9,168 bases of DNA from an uncultured Odoribacter sp. Its GTDB lineage: Bacteria; Bacteroidota; Bacteroidia; Bacteroidales; Marinifilaceae. The translations under genes and the position numbers were made by a program. Shown here in pieces: positions 8,034-9,168 of this stretch (within the stretch, counting starts at the first letter, position 1; each line of letters begins with the position of its first letter). The notes below the pieces were generated by a model that was not told the DNA's origin, made no database searches, and was given only the letters and a program-made list of their open reading frames with translations. The DNA lies in NCBI GenBank assembly GCA_905193145.1, contig CAJJNP010000139.1, positions 1-9,168 of the forward strand. Direction: 5' to 3'.

Positions 8034-8927
8034 TTATTCATTTTTATTATTATCGTTAGCAGCCGGTTTTACAGCCGGATTTGCTTTGACGGCATCTGTT
8101 TCAACTTTCCGGGGAGGGAAGTTTACTTCATGAATGGCGCCGGTGGGACATACACCGACACATTTGCGGCATAGACGGCATTTGCTGAAATCTATGTACG
8201 CCAAGTTGTTTTCTACGGTGATAGCACCAAACGGACACTCTTTTGCACACTTGCCACAACCGATGCAGGCAGCCTTGCATGCTTTGCGGGCAATGGCTCC
8301 CTTGTCTTTGTTTACGCAGCTGACAAAGACGCGACGATCTTTCACTCCTTTGTTGCGCAACTCGATGATGTTTCGGGGGCAGGCTTTCACACAAGCTCCG
8401 CAGGCAACACATTTTTCGTTGTCGACAACCGGCAACAATGTGTTCGGGTCCATGTGTATAGCGTCAAAAGGACAGGCTTTTACACAATCTCCACAACCCA
8501 GACACCCGTATCCACAAGCCGTTTCTCCTACATACAGCGAGTGTTCGATGGCGCAAGTCCGTGCTCCGTCATATTGACTTGTGCGGGGACGGTTTTCACA
8601 ATTGCCGTTACACTTGACCACGGCAATCTTAGGAGCCTGTGTACTGACTTCCCTTCCTAATGCTTCTGCAATTTTGCTCATAGTTGCCGAGCCGCCTACA
8701 GGGCACATGATGCCATCCAGCGAATCGGACTTTACTGCCGCTTCAGCCAGACCCCGACAGCCCGGATATCCACAACCTCCACAGTTTGCTCCGGGCAACA
8801 AGCCTTCCACGATGTCAATACGCGGGTCTTCCTCCACTTTGAATTTTTGTGCAACAAAATAAAGTATCACGGCCGATACAATACCGATAGCACACAATGA
8901 AATGATGGTAATAACAATAGTACTCAT
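8034..8927 (-). CDS. rnfB: Electron transport complex subunit RnfB, long iron-sulfur form
   Basis: RnfB is the predicted entry point for electrons from reduced ferredoxin. It has 297 residues, compared with roughly 190 in proteobacterial RnfB/RsxB. One N-terminal membrane helix (about 4-26) anchors it. A 4Fe-4S domain with Cys49, 52, 57 and 75 (LPGANCGGCGYPGC) follows. Four ferredoxin-type motifs come next: Cys142/145/148/152, 173/176/179/183, 221/224/227/231 and 250/253/256/260. That makes at least five [4Fe-4S] clusters. Cys106, 110, 125 and 138 could bind one more, and Cys204 and 217 are unassigned. The tail after about 270 is hydrophilic, rich in Lys, Ala and Asn. The long multi-cluster form is known from clostridial and Bacteroidetes Rnf. 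The gene is 10 bp downstream of rseC. Confidence 0.95.
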   Translation of the reverse strand: MSTIVITIISLCAIGIVSAVILYFVAQKFKVEEDPRIDIVEGLLPGANCGGCGYPGCRGLAEAAVKSDSLDGIMCPVGGSATMSKIAEALGREVSTQAPKIAVVKCNGNCENRPRTSQYDGARTCAIEHSLYVGETACGYGCLGCGDCVKACPFDAIHMDPNTLLPVVDNEKCVACGACVKACPRNIIELRNKGVKDRRVFVSCVNKDKGAIARKACKAACIGCGKCAKECPFGAITVENNLAYIDFSKCRLCRKCVGVCPTGAIHEVNFPPRKVETDAVKANPAVKPAANDNNKNE

Positions 8928-8937
8928 TATCTAATAT

Positions 8938-9168
8938 TTAATAGTTGCCAGTTTTTTCAACTGTGAATTTTATCTTTTTACTGATTTTGTTTTTCAATAG
9001 ATATAATGCAAAAAAATACAACATCAGCAGAAACAGACTGGAGATGGCAGCTGTAAGCTCGCTGTATTCAGATTTTTCTATAAAAAAAATGGCTGCAATG
9101 ATTAAAATGGAAGGAAATATATAGGCTAATAAAACAGAATAAAAAGCATTGTGGAGACTGGCTGTCAC
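8938..9168 (-). CDS. rseC: RseC/MucC family membrane protein, partial (C-terminal part)
   Basis: Only the last 76 codons are visible; the frame stays open through the right edge and the gene starts beyond it. The fragment has two membrane segments (visible residues about 10-30 and 38-58) separated by a short polar loop, then a basic tail ending in a beta-strand-like stretch. This layout, the AYIFPS element entering the first helix and the LLKNKISKKIKF segment after the second fit the C-terminal half of RseC/MucC proteins (about 140-155 residues). RseC is known in E. coli as a helper of the Rsx complex, an Rnf homologue that reduces SoxR, and an rseC-like gene heads rnf operons in Bacteroidetes. 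The first codon in view, GTG, is internal and not a start. Family assignment rests partly on the position directly before rnfB. Confidence 0.8.
   Translation of the reverse strand: MTASLHNAFYSVLLAYIFPSILIIAAIFFIEKSEYSELTAAISSLFLLMLYFFALYLLKNKISKKIKFTVEKTGNY

Noticed and set aside
8134..8577. A 147-codon open frame on the plus strand opposite rnfB
   Set aside because: It is the shadow of a strongly conserved cysteine-rich gene. Its translation has no recognisable domain and no start context, and RnfB is certain on the other strand.
3833..8927. The operon being nqr (Na+-translocating NADH:quinone reductase) rather than rnf
   Set aside because: RnfB with multiple ferredoxin motifs and RnfC with two [4Fe-4S] motifs are present, while NqrA and the NqrF flavoprotein are absent.

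Overview
The window looks like core chromosome of a member of the Bacteroidales, most likely Bacteroides or a close relative. The evidence is the moderate-to-low GC content, start sites that lack strong Shine-Dalgarno sequences, promoter-like TAnnTTTG boxes, and an rnf operon ordered rseC-B-C-D-G-E-A. The genus is an inference from these traits; no marker gene settles it. There are no mobile elements, CRISPR arrays, RNA genes or phage genes, and no gene-free stretch over 300 bases.

Layout: on the plus strand, a UDP-glucose 6-dehydrogenase (ugd, 73-1386) overlaps by 4 bp a YegS/diacylglycerol-kinase-family lipid kinase (1383-2276). One base further on begins, tail to tail, a class II CCA tRNA nucleotidyltransferase (2278-3672, minus). 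A 160-bp intergenic region (3673-3832) then holds the probable cca promoter and a strong intrinsic terminator for the next operon. The rest is one minus-strand operon, read from right to left: rseC (partial, cut by the window end), rnfB, rnfC, rnfD, rnfG, rnfE, rnfA, with gaps of 10 to 31 bp. Its promoter lies beyond the right edge.

Function: the Rnf complex oxidises reduced ferredoxin with NAD+ and pumps Na+ or H+ across the inner membrane. All six subunits look intact. RnfB carries at least five [4Fe-4S] motifs and RnfC two. RnfD and RnfG carry covalent-FMN threonine motifs. RnfA and RnfE each contribute two conserved membrane cysteines for the shared cluster. RseC is a membrane protein known elsewhere as a helper of the Rnf-like Rsx SoxR-reducing system. 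The ugd/lipid-kinase pair suggests envelope glycan or lipid metabolism, and cca is tRNA housekeeping.

I do not see a previously undescribed system. The most interesting details are a second, textbook flavinylation motif in the C-terminal tail of RnfG, the cysteine-rich long form of RnfB, the translationally coupled ugd/lipid-kinase pair, and the 1-bp convergent junction without a visible terminator.
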